Assembly (NCBI RefSeq): GCF_016593255.1
Contig: NZ_AP023212.1
Location: 1,228,001 to 1,292,000 of the forward strand
Origin: Hydrogenimonas urashimensis
Lineage (GTDB): Bacteria > Campylobacterota > Campylobacteria > Campylobacterales > Hydrogenimonadaceae
Length of the DNA: 64,000 nucleotides
Direction of reading: 5' to 3'
In this document: piece after piece, positions 63,918-64,000 of the stretch
Layout of the letters: each line of letters opens with the position of its first letter
Numbering within the stretch: the stretch's first letter is position 1
Position numbers and translations under genes: made by a program
The notes under the pieces: generated by a model
The model's input: the letters and a program-made list of their open reading frames with translations, nothing else
Told to the model about the DNA's origin: nothing
Database searches by the model: none

Positions 63918-63986
63918 TTGACAATAAGCCTGTATATCCTTCTTTTCGTGCTCTTTCGCTCTTTGATGAAACTTCGCAACCGATAG
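63918..63986 (+). CDS. Possible 22-aa membrane microprotein
   Basis: A TTG start with a perfect AAGGAGG five bases upstream opens a frame encoding one hydrophobic helix (SLYILLFVLFRSLMKL) with a basic end. The frame also extends back to an ATG at 63882 (34 aa). Too short to be sure. Confidence 0.3.
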   Translation: MTISLYILLFVLFRSLMKLRNR

Positions 63987-64000
63987 CTCACGCCTTCTCC

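Overview
The window comes from a GC-rich member of the Campylobacterota (Epsilonproteobacteria). The evidence is a 14-gene complex I operon with no classical nuoE/nuoF, followed directly by a pflA-like flagellar gene (the order known from Campylobacter jejuni), plus an MqnP-type prenyltransferase of the futalosine menaquinone route. The species cannot be named from the sequence; a chemolithotrophic vent-type genus with moderately high GC (Hydrogenimonas- or Sulfurovum-like) is an inference.

Layout. 1-4154 (+): the end of a second nuoL-nuoM-nuoN set, cut by the window edge. 4275-7019 (-): a tripartite efflux set (DUF3302 membrane protein, HlyD adaptor, outer-membrane factor). 7344-22739: an integrated mobile island of about 15.3 kb at a tRNA-Arg gene, bounded by perfect 55-bp direct repeats. 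22819-25426 (-): uracil-DNA glycosylase family protein, two cytoplasmic/membrane-anchored unknowns, MqnP. 25471-26367 (+): miaA. 26347-46068 (-): pflA homologue and the main complex I operon nuoABCD-E'-F'/GltD-G-G-HIJKLMN. 46593-48617 (+): XpaC/TelA pair. 48648-53986: HTH protein, amidohydrolase, FAD oxidoreductase, Gph-type phosphatase, AAA+ ATPase. 54076-59081: a lipid-use cluster in which a VolA-like surface lipase diverges from fadL and an acyl-CoA synthetase. 59086-63986: endonuclease IV, lipoproteins, tRNA-Glu, a Mut7-C protein, an aldo/keto reductase and a possible tiny membrane protein.

The island is the most interesting part. It carries a tyrosine integrase with an unknown coupled partner, an AlpA-like regulator, small DNA-binding and zinc proteins, a tandem repeat in front of an SF2 helicase, a tail chaperone plus tape-measure pair, three unknown genes, an HNH nuclease and a P27-type small terminase. 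It then has a frameshifted transposase remnant, an SRAP protein and a run of small, apparently related helical proteins, the last broken by an amber codon. No large terminase, portal, protease, capsid or lysis gene is recognisable. Small terminase plus HNH without large terminase, a replication module, AlpA and about 15 kb size fit a cos-type phage satellite (PICI-like). The tape-measure module and the transposase scar also fit a deleted siphophage. The sequence alone does not decide between these.

The main complex I operon lacks the NADH-binding NuoE/NuoF pair. In its place are a 76-aa protein and a fusion of the NuoF iron-sulfur tail with a GltD-like flavoprotein, followed by two tandem NuoG paralogues, which suggests an unusual electron-input module. 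The lipid cluster would allow a cell of this kind to hydrolyse external phospholipids or esters, import the fatty acids through FadL and activate them with CoA.
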